A stretch of DNA of 64,000 nt, from the NCBI RefSeq assembly GCF_024494685.1, contig NZ_JANHDM010000008.1, forward strand, positions 62,001 to 126,000. The letters run 5' to 3'. The notes under the pieces are model-generated. The model searched no databases, was not told the DNA's origin, and saw nothing but the letters and a program-made list of their open reading frames with translations. This DNA is from Halorubrum rubrum. Lineage in GTDB: Archaea; Halobacteriota; Halobacteria; Halobacteriales; Haloferacaceae. The position numbers were made by a program, and so were the translations under genes. Positions 17,038-25,007 of the stretch are shown one piece after another (positions within the stretch are counted from its first letter, which is position 1; the number at the start of each line of letters is the position of its first letter).

Positions 17038-17083
17038 CACCGACGATCGTGATCCCTTCTCGTCGCACCGACGATCGTGATCC
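17038..17083. promoter_or_regulatory. pair of identical 18-bp direct repeats, candidate operator
   Basis: CACCGACGATCGTGATCC occurs at 17038-17055 and again at 17066-17083, a 28-base period. Each copy contains the self-complementary ACGATCGT. The pair lies between the fen stop and the NDUFA9-like gene, about 45-90 bases upstream of that gene's likely TATA-like box (GTTTACG near 17125), where a haloarchaeal activator would bind. Confidence 0.55.
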
Positions 17084-17155
17084 TCGTGGACACGTGTCGT
17101 CCGGGCGTCTGACGCCGCGGTAGGTTTACGTTCGTTCCTCGCCAATCGGGGGGAT

Positions 17156-18052
17156 ATGAAGGTCCTGGTAGCCGGCGGAACCGGTTTCATCGGGTCGTAC
17201 CTCTGTCGCGCGCTCGCCGAGGGCGACCACGAGGTGACCGCGATGTCGCGGTCGCCAGCGGAGACCCCCGAGGGGGTCGACTCCGCCGTCGGCGACGTCA
17301 CGGCGTACGACTCCATCGCGCCCGCGATCGAGGGCCACGACGCGGTGGTGAACCTCGTCGCGCTCTCGCCGCTCTTCGAGCCGAAAGGGGGCAACGTGAT
17401 GCACGACCGGGTCCACCGTGCCGGGACCGAGAACCTCGTCCGGGCGGCCGAGGGGGCCGACGTCGATCGTTTCATTCAGATGAGCGCGCTCGGGGCCGAT
17501 CCCGACGGCGACACCGCCTACATCCGCGCGAAGGGGCAAGCCGAGGCGATCGTCCGCGAGAGCGACCTCGAGTGGACGGTGTTTCGTCCCTCGGTCGTCT
17601 TCGGCGAGGGCGGCGAGTTCGTCTCGTTCACGAAGCGGCTCAAGGGGATGTTCGCGCCGGGCGTGCCCCTGTACCCTCTCCCCGGCGGGGGGAGGACGCG
17701 CTTCCAGCCGATCCACGTCGAGGACCTCGTCCCGATGCTCGCGGCCGCCCTCGAGTCCGACGAACACGTCGGGGAGGTGTACGAGGTGGGTGGCCCCGAG
17801 ACGCTGACGCTTCGGGAGGTGACGAACCTCGTCTACGAGGCCGAGCGCAAGGGGGTCACGATCGTCCCGCTGCCGATGCCGCTGGCGCGACTCGGGCTCA
17901 CGGTGTTGGGTGCCGTACCGGGGTTCCCGATGGGGGGAGACCAGTACCGGTCGCTGAAGTTCGACAACACGACCGCCGACAACGACGTGGACGCGTTCGG
18001 CGTCGACGAGTCGGAGATGACCACGCTCGCGGCGTATCTCGGCGTCGAATGA
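17156..18052 (+). CDS. NAD(P)-binding SDR, complex I NDUFA9-like
   Basis: This 298-residue protein is an atypical short-chain dehydrogenase/reductase. It starts with the Rossmann motif VLVAGGTGFIGSYLCRAL (residues 3-20). AVVNLVALS, HRAGTENLVRAAE, RFIQMSALGA and TVFRPSVVFGEG follow the NDUFA9/complex-I-associated SDR pattern, in which the classical YxxxK is modified (YIRAK here). Such proteins bind NADPH and may act in quinone or lipid metabolism rather than in complex I itself in archaea. The ATG at 17156 is preceded by a weak GTTTACG box and by the direct-repeat operator. Confidence 0.82.
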   Translation: MKVLVAGGTGFIGSYLCRALAEGDHEVTAMSRSPAETPEGVDSAVGDVTAYDSIAPAIEGHDAVVNLVALSPLFEPKGGNVMHDRVHRAGTENLVRAAEGADVDRFIQMSALGADPDGDTAYIRAKGQAEAIVRESDLEWTVFRPSVVFGEGGEFVSFTKRLKGMFAPGVPLYPLPGGGRTRFQPIHVEDLVPMLAAALESDEHVGEVYEVGGPETLTLREVTNLVYEAERKGVTIVPLPMPLARLGLTVLGAVPGFPMGGDQYRSLKFDNTTADNDVDAFGVDESEMTTLAAYLGVE

Positions 18053-18178
18053 CCGCGATCGTCCCCCCGAGCGTCGGGACCGCCGCCGGGGCGATCCCGC
18101 GACGATCGCCCGACCCGGCGGAGGCGTTCGGGGACCGGCGACCCGTGTGGATCTCAGGACTGGTAACGCCATCAGAAG

Positions 18179-18230
18179 CCTTATGGTCCAGATCCCACTC
18201 TGGTCGTTTCAAAGACGGAGGGAGTTCAAT
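18179..18230 (+). promoter_or_regulatory. cetZ1 promoter with dyad and Shine-Dalgarno leader
   Basis: A CCTTATGG box at 18178-18185 predicts a start site near 18208, giving a leader of about 20 bases. GGAGGGAG at 18217-18224 ends 6 bases before the ATG and is a strong Shine-Dalgarno sequence, uncommon here where most genes are leaderless. CCAGA-N6-TCTGG at 18188-18203 is a dyad directly downstream of the box and may be an operator. Confidence 0.5.
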
Positions 18231-19409
18231 ATGAAACTGGCAATGATCGGATTCGGACAGGCGGGTGGGAAAGTCGTCGACAAGTTCCTGGAGTACGACA
18301 AACGGACGGGTTCGGAGATCGTGCGCGCCGCCGCGGCGGTGAACACGGCCAAGGCCGACCTCATGGGGCTCGAACACGTCCCCGAGAGCCAGCGCGTGCT
18401 CATCGGACAGTCCCGCGTGAAGGGACACGGCGTCGGCGCGGACAACGAGCTCGGCGCGGAGATCGCCGAGGAGGACATCGACGAAGTACAGGGGGCGATC
18501 GACTCGATCCCGGTCCACGAGGTGGACGCGTTCCTCGTCGTGGCGGGACTCGGCGGCGGCACCGGATCGGGAGGTGCGCCGGTGCTCGCGAAACACTTGA
18601 AGCGGATCTACACGGAGCCCGTCTACGGGCTCGGCGTGCTTCCCGGCAGCGACGAGGGCGGCATCTACACCCTGAACGCGGCCCGGTCGTTCCAGACGTT
18701 CGTCCGCGAGGTCGACAACCTGATGGTGTTCGACAACGACGCCTGGCGGAAGACGGGCGAGTCCGTTCAGGGCGGCTACGAGGAGATCAACGAGGAGATC
18801 GTCCGACGCTTCGGGATCCTCTTCGGCGCGGGCGAGATCCAGCAGGGCCAGGAGGTCGCGGAGAGCGTCGTCGACTCCTCGGAGATCATCAACACGCTCT
18901 CGGGCGGCGGCGTCTCCACGGTCGGCTACGCCGAAGAGGAGGTCGAAGAGCGCAGCTCCGGCGGGCTCCTCTCGCGGCTCCGCAACGACGACGGCGGCGA
19001 CGAGCTCGACAGCGCGCACACCACCAATCGGATCACGAGCCTCGTTCGCAAGGCGGCGCTCGGCCGGCTCACGCTCCCGTGTGAGATCGAGGGTGCGGAG
19101 CGCGCGCTGCTCGTGCTCGCGGGACCGCCCGAGTACCTCAACCGGAAGGGCATCGAGCGCGGCCGCAAGTGGCTCGAAGAGCAGACGGGCTCGATGGAGG
19201 TCCGCGGCGGCGACTACCCGTACCGCGGCGCGGGCTTCGTCGCCACCGTGATCCTGCTCGCGGGCGTCACGAACGTCCCGCGGATCAAGGAGCTCCAGGA
19301 GGTCGCCATCGAGGCGCAGGACAACCTCGACGAGATCCGCGAGGAGAGCGACGAGAACCTCGACAACCTCGTCAGCGACGACAGCGACGAGCTCGAGTCG
19401 CTGTTCTAG
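18231..19409 (+). CDS. cetZ1: CetZ tubulin-like GTPase, CetZ1 type
   Basis: This 392-residue protein belongs to the haloarchaeal CetZ branch of the tubulin/FtsZ superfamily. The N-terminus MKLAMIGFGQAGGKVVDKFL and the GTP-binding T4 loop GGGTGSG at 108-114 are characteristic. GEEINEEIVRRF-type and HTTNRITSLVRKAALGRLTL segments are family core. The C-terminus is an acidic tail (ESDENLDNLVSDDSDE). CetZ1 forms dynamic cytoplasmic filaments that control cell shape, rod development and motility in Haloferax. cofC starts 11 bases downstream, an arrangement I recall as conserved in haloarchaea. Confidence 0.93.
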   Translation: MKLAMIGFGQAGGKVVDKFLEYDKRTGSEIVRAAAAVNTAKADLMGLEHVPESQRVLIGQSRVKGHGVGADNELGAEIAEEDIDEVQGAIDSIPVHEVDAFLVVAGLGGGTGSGGAPVLAKHLKRIYTEPVYGLGVLPGSDEGGIYTLNAARSFQTFVREVDNLMVFDNDAWRKTGESVQGGYEEINEEIVRRFGILFGAGEIQQGQEVAESVVDSSEIINTLSGGGVSTVGYAEEEVEERSSGGLLSRLRNDDGGDELDSAHTTNRITSLVRKAALGRLTLPCEIEGAERALLVLAGPPEYLNRKGIERGRKWLEEQTGSMEVRGGDYPYRGAGFVATVILLAGVTNVPRIKELQEVAIEAQDNLDEIREESDENLDNLVSDDSDELESLF

Positions 19410-19420
19410 GCGACTGCCGA

Positions 19421-20077
19421 ATGGAGGTCCTCGTCCCCTTCTCCGCCGACCGACCGAAATCGCGGCTCGCGGACGCCCTCTCTCCCTCCGAGCGGGCCGC
19501 GTTCGTGCGGACGATGCTCGCCGACGTGCTGGCGGCGATAGACGACGCCGGCGGCGATCCGCTGCTTCTCGCGACCGAGGCGTTCGACCCGACCGACGAG
19601 CCGACGGTCCCCCTCGATCCGCCGGTCGCCGTCGACGACCGACCCCTCACCGACGCGGTCAACGCCCTCCTCGCGGAGCGCCGACCGGGAGACGGGACCG
19701 ACCCGGTCGCGATCGTGATGGCCGACCTCGCGATCGCGACCCCGGAGTCGTTTCGGGAACTGTTCGCGGTCGGCCGCGAGACGGGGGTCGCGATCGCCCC
19801 CGGTCGCGGCGGCGGCACGAACGCGCTCGTCGTCTCCCGCCCCGAGTTCCGGGTCGACTACCACGGCGCGTCGTACCTCGACCACCGCGAGATAGCGACG
19901 GATGCGGGGCTGAGCGTCGAGACCATCGACTCCCACCGGCTCGCGACCGACGTGGACGAGCCAGGCGACCTGGCGGAGGTGCTGATCCACGGCGAGGGCC
20001 GGGCGGCGACGTGGCTGCGCGAGACCGGCTTCGCGCTCGACGCGTCCGGCGGCCGAGTCGCGGCCGTCCGGAAGTGA
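19421..20077 (+). CDS. cofC: 2-phospho-L-lactate guanylyltransferase CofC
   Basis: This 218-residue nucleotidyltransferase activates 2-phospholactate (or phosphoenolpyruvate) with GTP to build the side chain of coenzyme F420. Features are MEVLVPFSADRPKSRLADAL with the conserved lysine-arginine entry, PVAIVMADLAIATPESFREL and the GRGGGTNALVVSRPEFRVDYHG signature. LATDVDEPGDLAEVL closes the metal site. Length is normal. The start is ATG 19421, in the same direction as cetZ1, and cofG lies about 1 kb downstream, so the locus carries two F420 genes. Confidence 0.92.
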   Translation: MEVLVPFSADRPKSRLADALSPSERAAFVRTMLADVLAAIDDAGGDPLLLATEAFDPTDEPTVPLDPPVAVDDRPLTDAVNALLAERRPGDGTDPVAIVMADLAIATPESFRELFAVGRETGVAIAPGRGGGTNALVVSRPEFRVDYHGASYLDHREIATDAGLSVETIDSHRLATDVDEPGDLAEVLIHGEGRAATWLRETGFALDASGGRVAAVRK

Positions 20078-20191
20078 GCGAACCGGCTCCGCCGAGACCG
20101 ACTCCGAACGCGGAGGGCGGGCCACTGCGCGCCTCCACCGTTCACCGCCGATACTGACAAGTGAGCGAGGTCCCTGTCGTACGCTAGACGT

Positions 20192-20929
20192 ATGCCGACG
20201 GAGGTCGAGGAGACGCTGTCGAACAGGCTCGGCGTCGCTCCGGACGACCTCTCCGTACTCGTCACGCACCTCTTTCTCGCCGTCGGAATCGCGTTCTTTC
20301 GCTGGGACCTCGGCGAGGTCGTACTGGTCTACCTGATCGACGTCGCCGTCACCGTCGTCCTGTTCGGAACCGTGGCGCTGTTCGCGGCACAGCCGGTCGA
20401 CGGCGGCGAAGCCGAAAAGTGGCGAGAGGAGCCGACCCCGCTCGAGGTAGCTCCGTTCCTCCCGCCGCTGTACAAGCGAAACGTCGGGCTGGTCGCGAGC
20501 GAACTGTTCAGGGGAGGGTTCTTCTTCTGTTTCTTCGCCGCGATGGCGCTCTCGCTCTTCGAGTGGACGCTCTCGTCGGTGCTCTCGATGTCGGTCGGCG
20601 TCACGATACTCGCCGTCTGCGGCTCTCAGCTGGTGCGCGTCTGGCGTCAGTTCCTCACGGACGGGTCGTACCGGGACCGGTCGCCGGGGGACGCGATCGA
20701 GGTCGCCCTCCGTCCGATCGGCCGACTGGTCGTTATCGCGCTGTACGTGATCGCACCGATCACCGCCGCGCTCGGATTCACCTTGATCCTCCTGCTCGAC
20801 GTGGAGTCGGTATCGGCCGTCCCGTACGGGGACAGGATCGTCCTGTTGGCGTACGTGGTCCCTATCGGAGCCGCCAGCGTGTGGCTGCGGAACGACCGGT
20901 TCGAGGTCGGGCTCCAGTACGAGAACTGA
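20192..20929 (+). CDS. multi-pass membrane protein, DUF6498-like
   Basis: This 245-residue protein has about six hydrophobic segments, with an Arg/Trp-containing stretch after the fourth (QLVRVWRQFLTDGSYRDR). The pattern FRWDLGEVVLVYLIDVAVTVVLFG and the final IVLLAYVVPIGAASVWLRNDRF suggest the DUF6498 family of haloarchaeal membrane proteins; this is from memory and uncertain. It lies between cofC and cofG without overlap. No function is known. Confidence 0.7.
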   Translation: MPTEVEETLSNRLGVAPDDLSVLVTHLFLAVGIAFFRWDLGEVVLVYLIDVAVTVVLFGTVALFAAQPVDGGEAEKWREEPTPLEVAPFLPPLYKRNVGLVASELFRGGFFFCFFAAMALSLFEWTLSSVLSMSVGVTILAVCGSQLVRVWRQFLTDGSYRDRSPGDAIEVALRPIGRLVVIALYVIAPITAALGFTLILLLDVESVSAVPYGDRIVLLAYVVPIGAASVWLRNDRFEVGLQYEN

Positions 20930-20930
20930 C

Positions 20931-20965
20931 ATCCCCCCCGCGCTGAAGCGCGAGGCTTTCTCCTC
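20931..20965 (+). repeat. IS200/IS605-type end hairpin remnant or terminator
   Basis: Directly after the membrane-protein stop, a C-run is followed by CGCGC-TGAA-GCGCG and then GAGGCTTTCTCCTCAA. Haloarchaeal IS200/IS605 (TnpB) elements typically end in such a hairpin with this flank. No tnpA or tnpB is present nearby, so this is a solitary end, a relic, or a co-opted transcription terminator. Confidence 0.5.
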
Positions 20966-21036
20966 AACTCTCCGTAACCGGATTCGGTGTCGCCAAGGGA
21001 TCCGCAACCGCGATCCTTTTTGAACGCCGACCGCGA

Positions 21037-22218
21037 GTGACGGCCGTGTTCGCCGGTGCCGACGAGTACGGGATCGACGTCGCGGTCGACGATCGGGCGG
21101 TCGAGCGGCTGCTCTCGGTCTCTCCCGCCGACGTCGACGCGGCCGAAGGACTCAGCTTCGCCCGGAACGTCTTCGTGCCGCTGACGACCGCCTGCCGGTA
21201 CACCTGTACGTACTGTACCTACTACGACGTGCCGGGGGAGGCGTCGCTGCTCTCGCCCGAGGGAGTGCGGGAGCGGTGTCGGGTCGGCGCGGACGCGGGC
21301 TGTACGGAGGCGCTGTTCACCTTCGGCGACGAGCCGGACGAGCGCTACACGGCGATACACGAGCGGCTCGACGAGTGGGGGTTCGAGTCGATCCACGACT
21401 ACCTCTACCGGGCCTGCGAGATCGCCTTGGAGGAGGGGCTGCTTCCGCACTCGAACCCCGGCGACCTCACGGAGGAAGGGTTCGCGAGGCTGCGCGAGGT
21501 GAACGCCTCGATGGGCGTGATGCTGGAGACGACCGCCGACGTCGACGCCCACAGCGGGGGCCGGCGGAAGACCCCCGGCCAGCGGCTGAACACGATCCGA
21601 GCGGCGGGTCGGCGGGGCGTCCCGTTCACGACCGGGATCCTCGTGGGCATCGGCGAGGGGTGGCGGGACCGCGCGGAGAGCCTGCTCGCGATCCGCGAGC
21701 TCCACGAGCGACACGGCCACGTCCAGGAGGTCATCGTCCAGAACGTCGTCCCGAACGAGCGGTCGGACTTCGCGAAGCCGGACCTGGAGACGATGCGGCG
21801 GGTCGTGGCGATGGCGCGGGCCGCGCTGCCGCCGGAAGTGTCGGTCCAGGTGCCGCCGAACCTCTCGCCCGCGGCCGACCTCGTCGACTGCGGGATCGAC
21901 GACCTCGGCGGCGTCTCGCCCGTCACGGACGACTACATCAATCCCGAGTACGCCTGGCCCGACCTCGACGGGCTCCGGGCGGTCGCGGACGCCGGCGGGA
22001 TTCCCCTCAGAGAACGGCTCCCCACCTACGCCAGGTACCTCCCCGAGGACGTTCGGCCGACCGGCGTCGAGCCGGCACCACCCCCGACGAACCGCGACGC
22101 GTGGATCCCGCCCGCGGTCCGCGACCGGATCCGCGACGACGACGTCCACGGGCGACGACTGGCGGCGGTCGCCCGCGGCGAGGGGCCGCTCGACCCCCGT
22201 CCGGCGCGCGGCGACTGA
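21037..22218 (+). CDS. cofG: FO synthase subunit 1, CofG
   Basis: This 393-residue radical SAM enzyme makes the deazaflavin FO of coenzyme F420 together with CofH. The cluster cysteines are Cys53, Cys57 and Cys60 in TTACRYTCTYCTYYDVPG. LFTFGDEPDERY, SNPGDLTEEGFARLREVNAS, GMMLETT-like VMLETTADVD and VPFTTGILVGIGEG are standard CofG blocks, and QVPPNLSPAADLVDCGIDDLGGVSPVT is its C-terminal signature. A CTTTTTGAA box near 21015 fits a GTG start at 21037 or 21046. CofH is not in the window. Confidence 0.93.
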   Translation: MTAVFAGADEYGIDVAVDDRAVERLLSVSPADVDAAEGLSFARNVFVPLTTACRYTCTYCTYYDVPGEASLLSPEGVRERCRVGADAGCTEALFTFGDEPDERYTAIHERLDEWGFESIHDYLYRACEIALEEGLLPHSNPGDLTEEGFARLREVNASMGVMLETTADVDAHSGGRRKTPGQRLNTIRAAGRRGVPFTTGILVGIGEGWRDRAESLLAIRELHERHGHVQEVIVQNVVPNERSDFAKPDLETMRRVVAMARAALPPEVSVQVPPNLSPAADLVDCGIDDLGGVSPVTDDYINPEYAWPDLDGLRAVADAGGIPLRERLPTYARYLPEDVRPTGVEPAPPPTNRDAWIPPAVRDRIRDDDVHGRRLAAVARGEGPLDPRPARGD

Positions 22219-22321
22219 GGCCGCTCGCTCGCGGCGAGCGCGGTGGCGGACACCGATCCGGCGGGGATAAACAACTGCGCTGCCAGTACCTTCTTTAAAT
22301 ACCTCCCCGAATGGGTGGACG

Positions 22322-23179
22322 ATGGTACCACTACAGTTCGGGCTGTCGGGGATCGCGGCGACGATCGCGGTGTTCCTGTTCGCCGCGTTCAAGTTCGTCG
22401 CCGGTTTCGTCGCCGTGTTGGTGCTCGGGAAGCTCGTCTTCGTTCCCGGCGTGGAGCGGGCGATCGCGTCCCGCGGACTGGACGAGGCGGTGAAGAGCCT
22501 GGGATCGAGCGTCGCGAACGCGGTCGTCTGGGTCGCGGCGGTCGCGATCGGGTTCACGCTCGCGGGGTACGGCGCGTTCCTCTCGGCGTTCGCCGTCTTC
22601 GGCGGCGCGATCGCGCTCGCGGTCGGCTTCGCCGCACAGGACCTCCTGGGGAACTTCGTCGCCGGGATCTTCATCCTGAAGGACAAGCCGTTCGAGGTCG
22701 GCGACTGGATCGAGTGGAACGGCAACGCGGGCCGCGTTGAGGACATCGACCTGCGCGTCTCGCGGGTCCGAACGTTCGACAACGAGCGGATCACGGTGCC
22801 GAACGGCGACCTCGCGAACAACGCCGTCACCAATCCGGTCGCCTACGAGACGCTCCGCCAGAAGTTCGTCTTCGGCATCGGCTACGACGACGACATCGCG
22901 CAGGCGACCGACATCGTCGTCGAGAAGGCGGAGGAACACGCGGAGATCCTCGACGACCCCGCACCGTCGGTTCGCGTGGTCGAGCTCGGCGACTCCGCCG
23001 TGGGACTCCAGTCGCGCTGGTGGATCGACGAGCCCGACCGCGGCGACTTCGTCCGGGTGCGCTCGGAGTACGTCACCGCGGTGAAGGAGGCCTTCGACGA
23101 GGCCGGCATCGACATGCCGTACGTCCACCGGCAGCTCACCGGCAGCGTCGAGGTCATCGAGTCCGTCGCGGACGAGTAA
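22322..23179 (+). CDS. small-conductance mechanosensitive channel, MscS family
   Basis: This 285-residue protein has three hydrophobic helices in its first 115 residues and then the MscS beta domain. The pore helix is FGGAIALAVGFAAQDLLGNFVAGIFI, with the Gly/Ala packing pattern of the family, followed by KDKPFEVGDWIEWNGNAGRVEDIDLRVSRVRTFDNERITVPNGDL. Such channels release solutes when turgor jumps, useful when a halophile is diluted. A CTTTAAATA box at 22291-22300 lies 26 bases before ATG 22322. Confidence 0.92.
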   Translation: MVPLQFGLSGIAATIAVFLFAAFKFVAGFVAVLVLGKLVFVPGVERAIASRGLDEAVKSLGSSVANAVVWVAAVAIGFTLAGYGAFLSAFAVFGGAIALAVGFAAQDLLGNFVAGIFILKDKPFEVGDWIEWNGNAGRVEDIDLRVSRVRTFDNERITVPNGDLANNAVTNPVAYETLRQKFVFGIGYDDDIAQATDIVVEKAEEHAEILDDPAPSVRVVELGDSAVGLQSRWWIDEPDRGDFVRVRSEYVTAVKEAFDEAGIDMPYVHRQLTGSVEVIESVADE

Positions 23180-23270
23180 CGCCGCGATCTCTCCCCCCGT
23201 CGGAGATCTGGCGTCCGTTCGGTCCGCCGGAACCCGACCGCTTTTCTGTGACCACTCGTACGTACCACTT

Positions 23271-23906
23271 GTGAATCCCTCGTCGTGGCGGACGTACCTC
23301 GTGACGGGAGCGGACCGCTCCGCGGGACGGACGACGCCGGAGATCGTCGCCGACGCGCTGGCCGGGGGGGTCGACGTCGTCCAGCTCCGCGAGAAGGGAA
23401 CCGACGCGCGGAGCCGGTATCACCTCGGGCTGCGGCTCCGCGAGCTGACTGCGGATGCGGGCGTCCCGCTCGTCGTCAACGACCGGGTCGACCTCGCGGC
23501 GGCGATCGACGCCGACGGCGTCCACCTCGGGCAGTCGGACCTGCCGCCCGAGGTCGCCCGCGAGCAGTTTGGTCCCGACGCGGTCGTGGGCGTGTCGGCC
23601 TCGACGCCGGCGGAGGCGAGAGAGGCGGTCGACGCCGGCGCGGACTACCTCGGCGTCGGAGCGGTGTACGGGACGGACTCGAAGAAGGTACCCGACGAGC
23701 GCGACGGGATCGGCCCCGAGGGCGTCCGGGCGGTCGCCGACGCGGTCGACGTCCCTGCCATCGGGATCGGCGGGATCGACGCGGACAACGCGAGCGCGGT
23801 CGTCGAGGCGGGCGCGACGGGCGTGGCGGCCGTCTCGGCGATCACGGCCGCCGAGGACCCGCGGACGGCGACCGAGGAACTCCGGGAAGCGGTCGAACCC
23901 GAGTGA
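23271..23906 (+). CDS. thiE: thiamine-phosphate synthase
   Basis: This 211-residue TIM-barrel protein matches ThiE, which joins hydroxymethylpyrimidine pyrophosphate to thiazole phosphate. Motifs are YLVTGADRSAGR, DVVQLREKGTDAR, PLVVNDRVDLAAAIDADGVHLGQSDL, VGVSASTPAEA and VPAIGIGGIDADNASAVVEAGATGVAAVSAI. The loop GAVYGTDSKKVPDE replaces the usual phosphate-loop TxTK with TDSKK, a common variant. The start is a GTG at 23271. A second thiamine gene, tenA, is 10 kb away. Confidence 0.92.
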   Translation: MNPSSWRTYLVTGADRSAGRTTPEIVADALAGGVDVVQLREKGTDARSRYHLGLRLRELTADAGVPLVVNDRVDLAAAIDADGVHLGQSDLPPEVAREQFGPDAVVGVSASTPAEAREAVDAGADYLGVGAVYGTDSKKVPDERDGIGPEGVRAVADAVDVPAIGIGGIDADNASAVVEAGATGVAAVSAITAAEDPRTATEELREAVEPE

Positions 23907-24145
23907 GGGACATCGAACGGTGGGTCCGGATCGACGGGCCTTCCGCGGTCGGGAACCGAGAGACTGAAGGTGAAAGTGGCGAACAGGCGGTGCGTGTCGG
24001 TCGAAGGGCGCGTCGGTCGTGGAACCGCGTCCCTCCGCTCCGAAACCGCGCGGGACCACACCGCACACCCGCGTTCCCCCGCGCGGCGGTCGAGCGTGTC
24101 ACGCGACGGGGTGTGCCGGCATCCGATACGAGGTGACGCCAGAAC
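23907..24145. other. intergenic stretch without supported gene
   Basis: This 239-base gap lies between the convergent ends of thiE and the SDR gene. Open frames here are Arg-rich shadows without a promoter or family match. No tRNA, strong hairpin or repeat was seen. Confidence 0.6.
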
Positions 24146-24919
24146 CTACCGCGTCGCCTTCTTCCACTCGCGGAGCCCGATCCGCTCGCCGTCGACGTCC
24201 TCGGCGGGCGCGTCCGTGGCGGCCCAGACGAAGAGCGGTGCGACGCTGTCGGGGTCGCGGGCGCGCTCCATCCCCGTGAGATCGGTGGCGACGAGCCCCG
24301 GATCGACGACGCCGACCGTCGCGTCGAGGTCGGCGGCGAAGCCGCGGGCGACCGCCTCCGCCGCGGCCTTCGACACCGCGTACGCGCCCATCCCGGCTTT
24401 GGATTCGTGGGCGACCGACCCGGAGGGGACGAGGACGCGCGCGCCGTCGGCGAGGTGGGGGATCGCCTCGCGGACCGTGGCGAACACCCCGCGGGCGTTC
24501 GTCCGCATGGCGTCGTCGAACGCGCGGTAGGCGGTCCCGTCGATCGGCGACTCGCCCGGCACGCCGTGGAAGACGGCCGCGTTGGCGAGGACGACGTCGA
24601 CGGGGCCGGCCTCGCGGGCCACGCGCTCGAAGAAGCGCTCGAGGTCGAACTCGTCGCGGACGTCGACGCGAGCGCCCCAGGCGGTGCCGTCGGAGTCGGC
24701 GTCGTCCGCCCCGCTCGCGTCCTCGTCACCGACCTCGGCGGCGTCGCCGGCGGCCGCTCCGTCCTCGCTCGCCTCTCCGTTCAACTCGGCGACCGTCCGG
24801 TCGACGGCCGCACCGTCGCGGCCGGAGACGGCGACGAACGCGCCCGCGTCGACGAACGCCCCGGCGACCGCCCGCCCGATCCCGCTCGTTGCCCCGGTGA
24901 TCGCGACAGTCGGTTCCAT
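24146..24919 (-). CDS. short-chain dehydrogenase/reductase
   Basis: This 257-residue classical SDR has the cofactor loop TGATSGIGRAVAGAF near residue 8, a VLANAAV NNAG-equivalent, the catalytic Ser in LVPSGSVAHE and Tyr-Lys in YAVSK. An acidic low-complexity insertion of about 35 residues (residues 48-83) separates strands 2 and 3, unusual for the family. It is divergent from crtD with 88 bases between starts, which suggests shared control and perhaps a role in carotenoid or lipid metabolism, though nothing in the sequence proves that. Confidence 0.88.
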   Translation of the reverse strand: MEPTVAITGATSGIGRAVAGAFVDAGAFVAVSGRDGAAVDRTVAELNGEASEDGAAAGDAAEVGDEDASGADDADSDGTAWGARVDVRDEFDLERFFERVAREAGPVDVVLANAAVFHGVPGESPIDGTAYRAFDDAMRTNARGVFATVREAIPHLADGARVLVPSGSVAHESKAGMGAYAVSKAAAEAVARGFAADLDATVGVVDPGLVATDLTGMERARDPDSVAPLFVWAATDAPAEDVDGERIGLREWKKATR

Positions 24920-24948
24920 CGAGAGTCGGTACGGGCGGCGGCGACTTA

Positions 24949-24986
24949 GTGGTATTCACCGCGGCCGTCGTGGTGGTATTTATACC
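24949..24986. promoter_or_regulatory. divergent SDR/crtD promoter region
   Basis: GTGGTATT occurs at 24949-24956 and 24973-24980. The second copy runs into the crtD TATA region, where GGTAT-TT-ATACC (24975-24986) forms a dyad around the box ATTTATAC, about 26-30 bases before ATG 25008. The minus-strand box for the SDR gene (CTAAGT) lies near 24943-24948. The same octamer, reversed, recurs twice before tenA. Confidence 0.5.
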
Positions 24987-25007
24987 GATCCCGTCCGAGG
25001 ATCGGGT

